Source of the DNA: Physcomitrium patens
Taxonomy: Eukaryota; Streptophyta; Bryopsida; Funariales; Funariaceae
NCBI RefSeq assembly: GCF_000002425.4
Contig: NC_037253.1
Span: 10,158,567-10,222,566, forward strand
Length of the DNA stretch: 64,000 nt
Direction of reading: 5' to 3'
The notes under the pieces were generated by a model, which saw only the letters and a program-made list of their open reading frames with translations, did no database searches and was not told where the DNA came from. Each line of letters starts with the position of its first letter. Position 1 is the stretch's first letter. The position numbers and the translations under genes were made by a program. Of the stretch, positions 9,906-22,138 are shown one piece after another.

Positions 9906-12900
9906 TTATCTTACCTTCTAGGGATGAATTCCATGAGGAGCGGTCTTCATATGTTAAAGAAATCCAAGATACAACAAATTATATTTGTTACATACTTTGA
10001 TCTTTGTTCTCTTCAAAGATAGTTGATAGGCCTTCTTAGCCATCGATACTATCCCATACTAGGGTGAAAAGACCATCCTATTATTTGGTTGTTATTGAGG
10101 CCTTCGTAACTTCCTTCAAATAAAACATTTGGAACACCGTTAGGAGTTGTTCCTACCTCTAATAAAATCACCAAACATCGAAAGTCTCTTCTAAGGTTGT
10201 GATATCAAATACGTTGTATCTCATCTTCTATTCGAAGAATGATATATCATTTTTTAAGATCTTCATCTCAATTTTTTAATCTTGAAGGTTGTGACAATCA
10301 CAATGTCTCATTATTCTTTATCTTGATTTAGATAGATATCATCAATAAAAAACCTCCATTACCTTTGCTGTATTTTGAAGATTCTTTAGTGGCTCCCATG
10401 TGTGCTCATTAATATCACATCCAAGCCAATGGATAAGATATTCTATTTTATTTTGGTGCTATTTTGAGTTTAGAACTTCTTCCACTTGAAACTCTTTATT
10501 ATTGTCCATTTCTGTAGGAGGAGATGGAGCTTGTTTTTTTCTTAGTATATTCATATATTCTTGTATAGTTCAAAAAGAGATACGTAGAAGATAAGATAGA
10601 TCTTCATTGCTTCTGGTAGATGTAATTAATAAGAAATTGAATTGATTTATCTACAAATAAGAAAAGGTCCAAACTTGCGATAGTCCAACTTATGACAAGG
10701 ACGAATAGTCTTAATATTACAATGAAGCAACCATATCTTGTCACCTACATTGAATTGTGGTTGTTCTTTTCAATAGGCATCCGCATTGAGCTTTTGTCAT
10801 TCTTGAGCTTCCTTTAATTGCACCTTCATTGTTGCATATAGCTCTGATAAATAATTTGCCAAATCTTTTGCTATAAGATTATCAACTTTTGAAAAGTCAA
10901 AAGTATCAAATTATGGATGGTAACTATAATTAACAAAGAAAGATTTTTGTTACATAAAAGAATATATTCTATTATTATAAGAAAACTTTACAAATGACAA
11001 GAAGGTTTTTTAATTGTCTTGTTGATAATTGATGGTATATCTTAAGTATTGCTTTAAAACTTAGTTTATTCATTTTGTCTATCTATCAATTTGAGTATGA
11101 AAGGCCAAAAAAACCTTTATGTCTACCTTTAAAATCTTAAAAAGGATTCTTCAAAATCTTACTATAAATTGAGTCCCTCTATCTGATATAATATCTTTTG
11201 GCAATCTATAATATCAATAGATATTGTTAAGAAAAAGCTTGGTAGTTTTTTCACTTGTGATAGATTTGTGCATGGTATAAAATATGCTATTTTGGTAAAA
11301 TAATCTACTATCACGAATATAGAATCACATGATCCTGTGACTAAAAGATCCGTAATAAAATCCATAGAAATAGAAGATTATGGTTGTTTTGAAATAGGTA
11401 ATGGTTAAAGAAGTCTATACGATTGATGTTGAGGAGTTTTTATCCTTGAACAAATGTCATAAAATTGAACAAAGTTTTTTATAACTTTCCACATTTGTAG
11501 CCATCAAAAATCTCTAGATATTAGCTCCAAAGTCTTGTTGTATCCAAAATATGCTACTGCTAGAAAGTTATGACGTGCTTAAAGAACTTCTAAACATGCT
11601 TATCTTTCTAACACATATAGGCATCCTTCAAAATAAATTAGATTATTCTTGAATTCAAACTTAGAAGTATCATGAGACTTAGAAGAAGTATTCTTAATAT
11701 TATAAACAAGAGAATCAAAGGACATGATTGAATTTGTTTGAAAAAAATTGAATCAATAGTCAATGTTGATTTCACTACTCAAAGATGAAATTATTTTGGT
11801 TTCAATAAAATTATCTTTTGTTGATCAAAATTTGTATTTCTTTCTTTAGATGCAAGATAAAAATATCTAAAAATAATAATAGATAATCCTTATTATTTTC
11901 TTGGCCAATAAGTGATATTGAACTCAAATCTTAAAAAAGATATATTCCAATGAGCTTAGCGATGATTTAAAATACAAGTTGACATGAAATACTCGAGGTT
12001 CTTGTGATCTATATACACGGTAACTAGACTAGAAGTGCCTTCTAGATAATGATGCCATTTTTTAAAAGAATCTATAATTAGAAGAAACTTTTTGTCATGG
12101 ATCTCATAGTTAATCTTTGCTGCTAAAAATTTCTTGAAATGAAAAGCTACTAGGAGAAGTTTATCATCTATTTCCATTTGTGATAATACATCACCCAAAA
12201 CAAAGTCCAATGCATCTATGTCCATAAAATCAGATGCTGCTTCCGCTTCTTGATTCCATTAAAGTTTGTCTTTACAAGTCAAACGTATAAGTAGAGCTAA
12301 AATTCAAGAAAAGTCTTTGATGAAGATCTAATAGTAATTGAAAAATCTCAAAAAATATTAGACATCTTGGACCATTTTTGGAATCTTTCAATCCATAATA
12401 GTTTGAATTTTCTTAGGATCTACCATAAATCCATCATTTGAAATGATATAATCTAAGAAGTCAACTTGAATACTATAGAATATATATTTTTTTTATCTTG
12501 GCATAGAGTCTCACATCTCTTAATTTTTGTAACACATAGTAAATATAAAGTTCATGTTCTTTTGTGTTCTTAGAATAGATGAAGACGTCATCTAAATAAT
12601 AGAGAATAAAATTATCCAAAAACTCTCAAAAAACATCATTCATAAGATGTGGAAAAGTTGTTGGTACATTTGTAAGTCCAAAAGGCATGACATTATATTC
12701 AAAATATTTGTACCTAGTTTAAAATATAGTCTTCCATTCTTCTCTATTTTTGATACATACCAGATTGTATGTTCCTCATAGATCTATTTTTGTATAGATC
12801 TTAGCTTAATTCAATTCATCAAGAAGTCTAGATATTAAAGGTAGTGGATACTTGTTCTTCATGGTGATCTTGTTGAGTCCTCAATAATCAATACATATGT

Positions 12901-12965
12901 GCAATGATCCATCTTTTTTCTTCATAAATAGAATTGAGGTTCATATTGGAGATTTGGAATAGTGT

Positions 12966-13055
12966 TGTCAGGGTAGAGAGAGTTTGCCTCAAAAAAACAC
13001 TGTGCTCCTAGCTGCCATTGATTGCTCAATCAAATCTTAAAATAAGAAAGATCAA

Positions 13056-13103
<48 letters not shown>

Positions 13104-13312
13104 CACTTTTAGGTGCTATTACACTAAATATATAAGTCTTAAGTTTCCAAAAATATCCAAAATATGATAAATTCTCTAAATCCTTTAAATATCCTTATGG
13201 GATATTATTCTTAAACTTCAACAACTCATATCTTCTAATTGGATTGTTCAAACACACTCAAATTTTATATAAAGTATTGATGTACTTTTAAAAACTACTA
13301 CAATAAATTTTA
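12966..13312 (-). mobile_element. Family II LTR fragment inside element B
   Basis: Starts with TGTCAGGGTAGAG and follows the family II LTR seen whole at 53,389-54,626 and 59,144-60,392, but only the first third is present. A (TA) tract at 13,061-13,102 has expanded within it. Pol of element B resumes directly afterwards. Confidence 0.7.
13061..13102. repeat. (TA)n microsatellite
   Basis: 42 bp of uninterrupted TA dinucleotides. Confidence 0.95.
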
Positions 13313-13599
13313 TTATTTATTATTTCTATAGGAAGGATTTTGTGAGTAACATATTCAAAAGACAACGGACGACCATCTATAGCTTCTACAAGAACAAGTT
13401 TAGTTTTTTTTATTAAAGAAATGTTAAGTCTTTTAGCAAATCTTTCATCTAAGAAATATGCTAAAGCTCTTGAATCTAATAAAGCATAGGATTTGTAATA
13501 TATAGGTTCTAAAATAATATTTAATATAAAACAAGGAGAGGGTTTTGAGGAGAGAATAGGATCTTTATTAGGTATTATACAAGGTTTCAGCTACACAGT

Positions 13600-14430
13600 T
13601 CCTATTGTAATTGAAAAAAATCATTTTTTGATATATTATTTTTTTTGACATTTGTACTCCTCATTTTATAATTATATTATTTCTTTGCACAATGTTGAGT
13701 AGTTTACTTAGGATTTTTATAATACAAGTATAATCCTTCATGACAGTGACAAGTCTTTTCTTGCCTAGTGAGAGGTTTGAAATATATCACATTAATTTGC
13801 ATATCCTCTACTTTTGAATGTATATGTTGAGGAGACATTGGTATTGCCATTGAATTATAGTAACAATAAGGCTCACTTGTCTGACTCTCAGATCAAAATT
13901 CAAAAAGTTGATTGTTATACTTTACAACAAAGTCAATCACTTGATTCAATGTTTAAAAATCAGATAAGTTGAACATCAATTTCTTTACCTCATATTATAA
14001 TCTATAGAAAAATTGGCTAATAAATGCAGAATCATCCTATTTGATATCAATTGAAGTTACCAAAATTGTATAACATATAATATTACAGATTCATTGTCTT
14101 ATCATCAAATATGGATCTTGTTGGTTGCAATACAAATTATATCATTTTCTCTATACATGGATCAAAATTCTCTCAAAGAAACCTCCAAATTATTTAGTAT
14201 TGAATCTCGTCGTTCAAAAAAAGATGAAAACCATAATAATGTTGAGGTCAAAACATATCTATACTCTTATCATATTTATATCTTTACTTCTTGTCATTCT
14301 TATTATTTCTTGTGGTGATAAACTGAGTTAATACATCATAAGTACTAACTCCCTCAATTGCTCTTATATTTGTACCATTGCACTCTTCATTTCAACAAGC
14401 TCTGTTATGATAATACTTAAAAAAAAAAAT
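13600..14430 (-). pseudogene. Broken gag of element B
   Basis: Antisense sequence aligning in pieces with the intact gag, including the zinc-knuckle region near 13,690-13,740 and the N-terminal start region near 14,400. Frames are interrupted many times. Confidence 0.65.
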
Positions 14431-14618
14431 ATCTAATTTTGTTCAAGTCCTATAGAAGAGAGGAATGGATATCAAAGAAGATACTAAGAACAATATCAGC
14501 TTAAAAGAGGGTAATCTATAACTTCTAATATGATTATGTCTTATCAAAAAAAAAATATAATCTATTCTCAATCAAAAAAAGATAAGGCTTTGATATTATA
14601 AGTATATTCTTCTTAATC

Positions 14619-15144
14619 TATCAAGGACAAGAACTTGATGAAAGTAAATAAATAAGTATAACAAAATAGAAATAAAGAAGTATGTATATTAAAAAGAAAC
14701 TAGAATGGCTATTGCTACAAGATAAAGAAACTAAAAACTCTTGAATTTAGACTAGAAGCAAGAAAGAAATTGATAAGAGTGAAGAAGGCTTCACTCTTGC
14801 CTCTATATATACTATCTAACTAGGAGCTATATGGTGATATTCTATAAGACTTCTAATATGTGTTCACTTTGTAGGACACATGCTTTAGCTTATACGAAAA
14901 GTTTTCTATATGTGCACTACATAGTTAGCTTGTTCTTCAAGCTACTAACATGTGTGGCATTTGATTAACTTATTGACCACGTTTTTAGTCTAAAAAGTTA
15001 ATTATAGATATCTATAAAATAAAAGTAATATCCATAAAGCTTTTAAAAAGCTTTTATAAAAGATATTATGGAATTAACCTATTTTTACCTACTTTTATTT
15101 AATCATATAGGTAATTATTGATTTACATGTATATATCCATGAAA
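14619..15144 (-). repeat. 5' LTR of element B
   Basis: 526 bp aligning end to end, in reverse, with the 530-bp LTR of the intact element but with heavy substitution. TATA and G-box positions are largely mutated. Confidence 0.8.
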
Positions 15145-15224
15145 ATTAGTAGTTTTTAATATTATTAACTTAAGATAATCTAAAAAAGTATGAAATAAAA
15201 CTTTTAAGAAATTATTTATTAATA

Positions 15225-18200
15225 TAAAGATTGAAGATTCTAAATTCTATATCTTTAGATGATTTATCTATATTCGTAACATCAAGCATGGACAAGGTAT
15301 ATTAGATCTAAAATCTTATCTTTGCTTATATCTCAACTTTGATGATAAAATAAAGAAATATAGATATATGATTTTGTCTTAAACAAGGTTGTGGTCTCAA
15401 AAGATCCAAGTTTCTTAAAGTATCTTACTTTGGTATCTCTTCCAAATATTCCAAAATAACTATTATTAGTAATTCAAGTACTATTATTTAATCTACAAAT
15501 AATTACTATCAATCTTATTTCATCTACTTCAAATAAGCTTCCTCTAATAACTCACGATGAATTAGTAACATTGCACAAATCTTCAACTCTACCATGATAC
15601 AAAATCTTGATTCTTTAAGTGGTTGATTATTCTAAGTCAATTATCACATATTAGCACTAATTACTTCAATATCTTAACTTGCATTATTTGCTACTTTCAC
15701 TTGATTATGAATATAACAAAAATATCTTAAGGTATTTATCTTTAATGGAAAGTATTCCAAAAGTTTATAATAATTTTATTTGCATTGATATTCTAAATTA
15801 TTTTATTGGTATTCAAAAAAAGGTGGTAAATCACTCATTTATAATTAATTTATACAAGATTTTATATGAATTTTAAACTTAGCTCAATCATGAAAAATGA
15901 CATCTAAAGTTTAGAAAGCTTTTAATAGAATTTTATCTAATTTTGACAAAATAGATGTTTAAAGTTAAATCTATTATTCATAGCAAAATTGATTGCTTTC
16001 AAGCTTCTGTAGTTGCTTTAGGTTTTGAATATGAATATAAAGTTAATTATTAAGAAAATTTTGCTTCTATTCTTTAATCAAAATTAATATGGTTCATTTT
16101 TGCTTTAGCAACTTTGAAGTCAATTGAATAGTTACATTAAAAAATATGAGAGTTTTATTGGAATAGAATCTTGAATAAATGAGATTTTTTGTAATCTTAA
16201 AAAACTTATTCTTTTTATTGAAGCAAAATTATTTGAAAGTATAATAGACTTAGCTATTTATACTTATTTTAATTTGAAGAAAAATTGAATGATTTAACAA
16301 GGATTAACTTATATTAGAAGATCAACATGTAGGTTAGAAAAAAGAAGACTACCAAAATCTAAAAATAGTAGGATCTCTTTTTTTCAATTGATAAATTTTA
16401 TTTTTTTAAAACTTTTTATGTTAGTTTTATGCTTGAAAATTGAAATGTAAAAAAATAAAATAAAAATCAAGAGATCAAAAAATAGTTATTGAGATTTTAA
16501 ACAACAATAGAAAATTGATTAGGATTTATTATAAGATTTATTTAGGATTTGGTTTGAATTTATTCAAAAATTGTTTAAAATTTTATTAAGATTTAATTAG
16601 GATGTGGTTAAAATTTTATTTTATATTTTTAGAATTTTATTAATATTTATTTATTATTTATTAGAGTTATATTATGATTTGATTAAGATTTATTTGGATT
16701 TATTTAGGATTTATTTAGAATTTATTTAAGATTATATAGGATTTTATTAAGATTTATTTATTATATTTAGGACTACATTAGGATTTGGTTAAGATATTTT
16801 TAGGATTTATTAGAATTTTATTAAGTTTTCTATTTTAAATATTTTAAATATTTTTATTTTTATTTTTTAGAATTTTTTTTTTAATATTTCTTACAGATTT
16901 TTATTATTATTCTAAGATTTCTATTTTTAGTATTTAAAAAGATTTATTTCTAATCTCTTTAAGATTTTTTGTAAAGTCCTTTATGATTTCTTTAAATATT
17001 TTTAATGATTTCTATATGTTTTTTTAATAATATTTTTTAAAACTTATTTTGAATTTGATTAGGATTTTATTAGGATTATTAAGGTTTAATTAAGATTATT
17101 AAGATTTGATTGAGATTATTAAGATTTGATTGAGATTTATTTAAAGTTTTGGTAGAGTTATTAGGACCTTATTGTTGTAATTTCTAATTTACCTTCTATA
17201 AATAAGTGCTTGGTGCATTCTCAAGCAAGATTTAATGTTATAAGACAACATAGCATGATTAACACTTTTTCTAATTCAAACATTTATTGTTTTAAGACAG
17301 GTGACTCTACTATCATCCTAATATTCTATGTGCATGATTTTCTTATTATTGGATTTGGTTTAGGTAGAATTAGTGTCTTCATATGAGACCTTAATCTCAA
17401 ATTTGAAATAAAAGATTTAGGTCTTACGCACAAATTTTTATGTGTAAATGTGCTATAAACAAATATAAGAATTTTACTTCATCACACAAAATATAGTCAA
17501 TCCATCCTAAATAACTATCCTAACTATTTTTTTTTAATCTTTTATACTTTTTTTTTACAATCTTCTTCTAATAAAAAAGATTGCTACACCTCTCATCAAT
17601 GAAAAAGAGTATCAAGGGCTCATTAAAAAGTTCAATTATCTAAATAAGATTCATGTGCTTTTTGACCTCCTTGTTAAGCCACTTCATGCACAATCTATAT
17701 CAACTTCACCAAAAGCAACTTAAAGTATTATTGACTATGTCCATAAGAGTCCCAAAAGACGAAAAAAATCAGCTCCAAGGATTCAAAGACATTGACTATA
17801 ATGATGATCTAGATGATTGCATATCTTCCAATACCTAGACTTTTTACTTGGAGCAACACCGTTACTGTGGTGCTCCCAAAGGCAAAACTCTACATCTTGG
17901 TCCTCTTGTGAATCAGAGCCTATAGCCTTGGCAAAGGAAACATGTGAAGTTCTCTGGATCAGAAGGCTGATTAGAGAACTAGGATTTGGAAATAATCAAC
18001 CCACAACACTATGATGTGATAACCAAAGCAGCATAAAATTGACCAAAAATCTAATGATCCATGAAAAGACAGAATTTTGAAATAAGTTGGCTTATTTCCA
18101 GGCAGAAGGTGGAACGATCAAGGTATGCTTTATTTGAACATCTCACTAACAACCAGACACATTTAAAACAAAAGGCATTGGGAAGAAACAACTTTGAAGA

Positions 18201-18249
18201 TTGTAAATCAAGACTTAGCTTGAAGATAGTCAATGAGATAGAAGCTTGA
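15225..18249 (+). pseudogene. Broken copia pol (integrase end, RT, RNase H)
   Basis: Pieces in several frames: IYDFVLNKVVVSKDPSF near 15,360-15,410 (end of integrase); KVKSIIHSKIDCFQASVVA then FEYEYKVNY near 15,960-16,050 (start of copia RT); ILIFYVHDFLIIGF near 17,310 (the YVDD motif has become YVHD) followed by FEIKDLGL; RNase H near 17,840-18,080 with EPIALAKETCEVLWIRRLI and CDNQSSIKLTKN; and a C-terminal ALGRNNFEDCKSRLSLK block ending in a stop at 18,247-18,249. Stops and frameshifts rule out function. Confidence 0.75.
16265..17220. repeat. AT-rich insertion in copia RT with a GATT-type irregular repeat
   Basis: About 950 bp of very AT-rich DNA splits the copia RT. From about 16,500 to 17,160 it is dominated by loosely periodic variants of AGGATTT / AAGATTT / GGTTAAGATT. 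The reverse-complement pattern (AAATCCTAA-type) occurs at about 49,960-50,200, so this looks like part of a dispersed repeat, perhaps an LTR. Ends and target duplication were not resolved. Confidence 0.4.
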
Positions 18250-18505
18250 ATCAGAATCATATTTAACTTCCTTACTCTAAGTCACTTAATAGAAACTCAG
18301 CTTTTTCTGGCTCTAGAAATCTTGTAGTGTGCTTCTCTAAGCATATTCACTACTGGTAGTGCATAGCTGATTGACCTTTTTGCTGCATCTCTCCTGTTGT
18401 ACTACTTACTGGAAGGTGATTAACGATGGTGCTCAATAATTTGCATCCGACTTTGCAGTATAAGTAGAAATGAGAGGTGCAGTTCAGAACTCCTAGGATG
18501 AGTCT

Positions 18506-18514
18506 GAGAGGGGG
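18506..18514 (+). promoter_or_regulatory. Copia polypurine tract
   Basis: GAGAGGGGG immediately before the TGTTA start of the 3' LTR, the usual copia arrangement. Confidence 0.7.
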
Positions 18515-18679
18515 TGTTATGAGATTTTACACTATCCCGGATGTCGTTCTTTCCTACAGTATCTACCTTAATCAGTCCCGTTCAGCCTCAAAATCTCGGG
18601 ACTTCTCACATATGTATTCCTGTACTCAAACTTGCTACTTGTACTCTTCTGTTCCAAGCTATATCCTTTGCTTCTTACA
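18515..18679 (+). repeat. 3' LTR of the copia element
   Basis: About 165 bp starting TGTTA and ending TTACA, directly after the polypurine tract. It is short but within the copia range. The right boundary is inferred from the terminal inverted bases only, since no 5' LTR is present for comparison. Confidence 0.55.
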
Positions 18680-19753
18680 GTTTCACTAGTCGGAGACACT
18701 GAAGGCACTTCTATCTCCTGTCAAGAAGGGAAGGGAATGTGGATGAAAAGGAGATCTTCAACGCTAACTGCGGCCTCACTCTCGTGCCATCACCGCCATC
18801 ATGCATGGATCTCATGATCGTGATGCGGAGAGGCTCCATTGTACTGGGATGTATTGTGGGCTTGAAGCTATTTCCGCCTCTTGGAATTGAGAAGTTCATG
18901 CTGCCATTTGCAATTCCCATCAGAAAATGTGTGAACGATTTTGGCATCTCCAAATCTTGCACTCAGAAAATGAATAATTTTAGACATGGGGCACGGTGCC
19001 TCATCAGTCGCACCGCCGTGAGTGCTTCTCTACCGAGCAAACTCCATCGACGGCAATTCTTGTTTCGGCCTATGCCCAGGAGGGCTCAGTTACATCTCCT
19101 GCTGAAGCTTGCGAAGGTTTTAGACAAGATATATTTACATGAAACCGGGGTTTCTGGCACTTTGTTGCGTAGGGTGAGCATGCTTGGATATTCTGTCAAA
19201 GGATTATAGTCGGAAGTTTTCGAGAGGATATTTTGCAGGCTTTTTGTGCTGCCTACCAATGAATCTTGAGAAAATACATACTATCGGGAAAGCAGAGTCC
19301 TGAATTTTGCTCACGTTTCGAGTCTAACTTGTGTTTCATAAAAATATTAAATTGACTGCCTTGTGATGAGAACATAGCTTCTATTTTACGCGACAAAGTG
19401 CACTTGAAGTCACTAATTTCATCATGTTTGAAGGAAACATCTCTGACGAATGTCAAGTGACTTCTTATAAATCTTTGCCAAAACAAAACTTCCGTGACAG
19501 AGTCGTGGCCTCAGGGAGAAAGGCAAAAGGACGGGAAAGCAAGTAGACGAAACAAAGCTGTAACACAGTGGATTACAACAAAAAATTCTCGGTGAACGGT
19601 GTCGTATATCCAGTCTCCTGTTGCGAAAAAACTTATAATCATTGGAACAGGGGCAACCATGACGAGAGACAAATCAAGTAACATTTACAGCAACGTTTAG
19701 TAGATTGATCAATGGCCTTAGTGCTGAATGCAGAAAAAGCAGACCTGCTGTGG
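18680..19753. other. Gene-like base composition, no recognised gene; probably 3' flank of ATAT
   Basis: Composition is normal for host genes. The longest open frame, 18,739-19,209 on plus, starts at GTG and has no family resemblance I recognise. The minus strand next to 19,754 should hold the ATAT 3' untranslated region. The rest could be a noncoding transcript or degraded host sequence. Confidence 0.4.
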
Positions 19754-22138
19754 CTAACAAAAAGTCCTGTTTCTCCTGTAATCTACAGAGTCACGCTCTT
19801 GACAACTGGACAACTCTTGGGCCTCGGTCCAGAAGGGATATGACAGGGGTGGATCCTTTGAAGTTTTCTTGGTGAATGACCTCGCAGCAAGGCGACCCAC
19901 ATTTGGTAGTGTTTTGATAGGCTGGGGATCGTAACGAGTTTCATGTGTGACATTCATCTCATGCGCTACTGCAGGTGGACAGGGACAATGAATGCTCATT
20001 CGTTCCTCCTCGCCCATTTCGCTATGTTGACGTGACGCATCGTATCCGCAGGTGTTGTTGCAAGGTATAAGGGCAGTTTCATGAGAAACTCCCCAAATTT
20101 TCGGTTCACTGCTTCGGGGATTTGAAGTTTGAAGCTGTAGCAAAGTTTTTCCCTGTTCATTTTGTTCCCCTCTGTAGGCATTCTTGAATCGTCGTCCAGT
20201 CTTAGGTGGCGAATTTAGATAACTCTGGGGGTCTGCAATAGAAGGGGAATCTAATGAAACTTTCTCTGGATTGTCTTGTTTGATTCGCCATGTACTTCCT
20301 CTATGATACGAAGGTTGCCGAGGTGTATCCTTCAGATCTAGACTCGGTTTGGCGTCACCAATCTCAAGCCGGCTTCTAGAAGGGTGATTTAAGTTGTATG
20401 GTTCTTCTGCATCACATGCTTGCGGACATGCCCAACGGCCGTGACTGTCTGTTTCCTCTCTGGGCGTTTTCCCAACAACGGCCATTCTGTTCGGTTCCTT
20501 CTCACTATTCTCCTTCTTTCCCAATGCCCCATTGTCCACATCTTCGAAGTATTTATCGTACACTACAAATTGGTTTGTCTGCACGGAACGTATGGAAACG
20601 GATAACACCACATTGCACTTGTTAGCATCCTTTTTTTCATTTCATTGTATATGAATATTTTGATTCAAAGTAGGAAACACAGCAACAATTGCTTGAACAT
20701 AATTTGGTTATTCTTGATGCTTGAGGATCGTATACGTCTTCACCTAAATCCACAATCAGACTATTTGCTAAACATCAAGATGTGATTAAGGAAAAACCTG
20801 ACTCTCGTATTTACTTAGATTGTGGTGCTTTGCCATAAAAGAGAGCAACTTGCTGGAGGGTCGGTCATACCTGCACATAAAAACAAGAAATACCAGCCGT
20901 GTTGTAAATACTGAACAATCTTCTTCGAGACTTGTAACAATCTGCAGTTTTATGTATTCTGTTTTATTAGGTAGAAGTTGAATAATAAATGTGCATGTGC
21001 ATGTGTATGCAATTTGGGAGAGTGGCGATTTGGAGAAGAACACGAACATAGATCGCATCTCTAGCAATTGTTAGAGACAACTTGAACGCTAGTGTTTTCG
21101 AGAGGGAAGACAAATTATTTAGAGCATTTTGTGCTAAGGTCAACAAAGATATTCCTATCTCCCATCCCTCAATATAGCCCATACATGAGGTCATCTTATG
21201 TGAAGGTGATATGCAAGGAAAGATGAACATTTAAATTTTACACATCGAAAAGAAACATGTGCATGTAGGTTGAGGAAGGAAGAAGTGGACGTTGGAAGCC
21301 GTACCCAAGCTGGCATGGCCGCTTGTTCTCTTGCTCTAGCATGAATTCGAACAATTTGTGACCCAGCCCCTGCCTGGTCATCACCAACAGCTCAGATCAG
21401 ACAGCAAATAAATCTCTGAGAGCTGCAACTGCTTGTTTGTTTGTGGAAATCTTGGAGCTGATTCTATTTGGCGCCAATTGCACAGTGGGCTGAAGGGTGA
21501 CGATAGTTCAATTTATTAGGAGGTAATCTAATACAGGAAATAAGCACCTTTGGCAGGACTCGTGGACATAAAAATCCAGCACGCAAAGGGGTGACATCTC
21601 CACAAGCTGAACACCGTTTCTCCAAATGAAGAGATTCTTCCGACCAACTTTAAGTATACCTTGAGCAAGAATATGAGTCGAACTCCCCAGGACGTTGCTT
21701 GTGAGAAGGTAAAGATTCTGAAAGCTTTGCAAAAGACGACTTATGGTGGTAATGGGACTACGTAACCGCTGAGCAATAGCAGACAGTTCTCCCATGTGGT
21801 TTATGACTATCTGCATTTCATCGCCCTGCTTGCTGCGCATTAGATTCCCTGCATTTCACCAAATTAATCTTTGATGTATCCTATCTTTCTCAACAACCGT
21901 CAATTGATTCAAGTATTTAAAATCCAGGCTAAATTGGTCAAAATACGCACAGCAAGACACTAAAGTAGGGAACCGAAACCACGTTAATGAAATGTTTCTT
22001 AAGAAATTTCTCGTTGGCGTTATGACAAATGGTAAGAGTCCAGGGCTTCATACTCAGTTGGTAGCTGTTCCATGCGGTGATTTTAGGATTCTGAGTGATG
22101 TTGTTTAAGGCAGGAATATTGCAGCAGAACTCCACCAT
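19754..22138 (-). CDS. ATAT: Alpha-tubulin N-acetyltransferase (ATAT / MEC-17), five coding exons
   Basis: Transfers acetyl from acetyl-CoA to lysine 40 of alpha-tubulin inside microtubules, a mark of cilia and other stable arrays. Exons on minus: 22,138-22,054; 21,848-21,548; 21,373-21,305; 20,870-20,798; 20,578-19,754. All junctions are GT-AG, phases agree, and the sum is 1,353 nt (450 residues). The start MVEF matches animal family members. Family blocks: MGELSAIAQRLRSPITT (46-63), KVGRKNLF (95-102), PLCVLDFYVHESCQR (115-129), GLGHKLFEFML (131-141), YDRPSSKLLSF (153-163), TNQFVVYDKYF (177-187). The catalytic cysteine and aspartate of the human enzyme (C120, D157) correspond to C117 and D154, with the same spacing. 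Residues from about 190 are a low-complexity tail, as in relatives. Flowering plants lack this gene. Confidence 0.9.

Larger units (their letters stand above)
10370..13560 (-). pseudogene. Broken pol of element B
   Basis: Longest surviving frames: RNase H at 11,956-12,225 (DIDALDFVLGDVLSQ, HYLEGTSS and VYIDHKNLEYF match the intact protein) and integrase core at 11,162-11,365 (MDFITDLL, IVDYFTKIAYF). RT covers about 12,300-12,960, protease about 13,317-13,560, and the chromodomain about 10,370-10,470. About half a kilobase between protease and RT is missing at the foreign LTR fragment. Not functional. Confidence 0.8.
9906..14618 (-). mobile_element. Element B interior: decayed chromovirus (family I)
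   Basis: In minus order: primer-site remnant (about 14,586-14,603), gag, protease, RT, RNase H, integrase, chromodomain and polypurine tract. It is recognisable throughout by alignment to the intact copy but broken by stops and frameshifts. A 0.35-kb fragment of another LTR family sits at about 12,966-13,312 and replaces the pol segment between protease and RT. Together with LTRs at 14,619-15,144 and 3,385-9,905 (split) it forms one old element. Confidence 0.85.
15145..18679 (+). mobile_element. Decayed Ty1/copia element, 5' end missing
   Basis: From left to right: end of integrase, linker, RT, RNase H, a short 3' untranslated region, a polypurine tract and a 3' LTR. The left end is cut exactly where element B begins, so B probably landed in it or a deletion joined them. 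The RT region is interrupted by about 0.95 kb of AT-rich DNA (about 16,265-17,220). The right 0.85 kb has normal base composition while the rest is strongly AT-rich. Confidence 0.75.

Noticed and set aside
9906-14618. Possibility that element B is a separate functional antisense gene cluster
   Set aside because: Every coding block aligns to the intact pol or gag but contains stops and frameshifts.
21870-21935. Alternative ATAT N-terminal exon on minus (LDFKYLNQLTVVEKD)
   Set aside because: It has a family-like look, but no GT donor is available in phase and the intron would be too short. The exon at 22,054-22,138 starts with MVEF and fits the phase.
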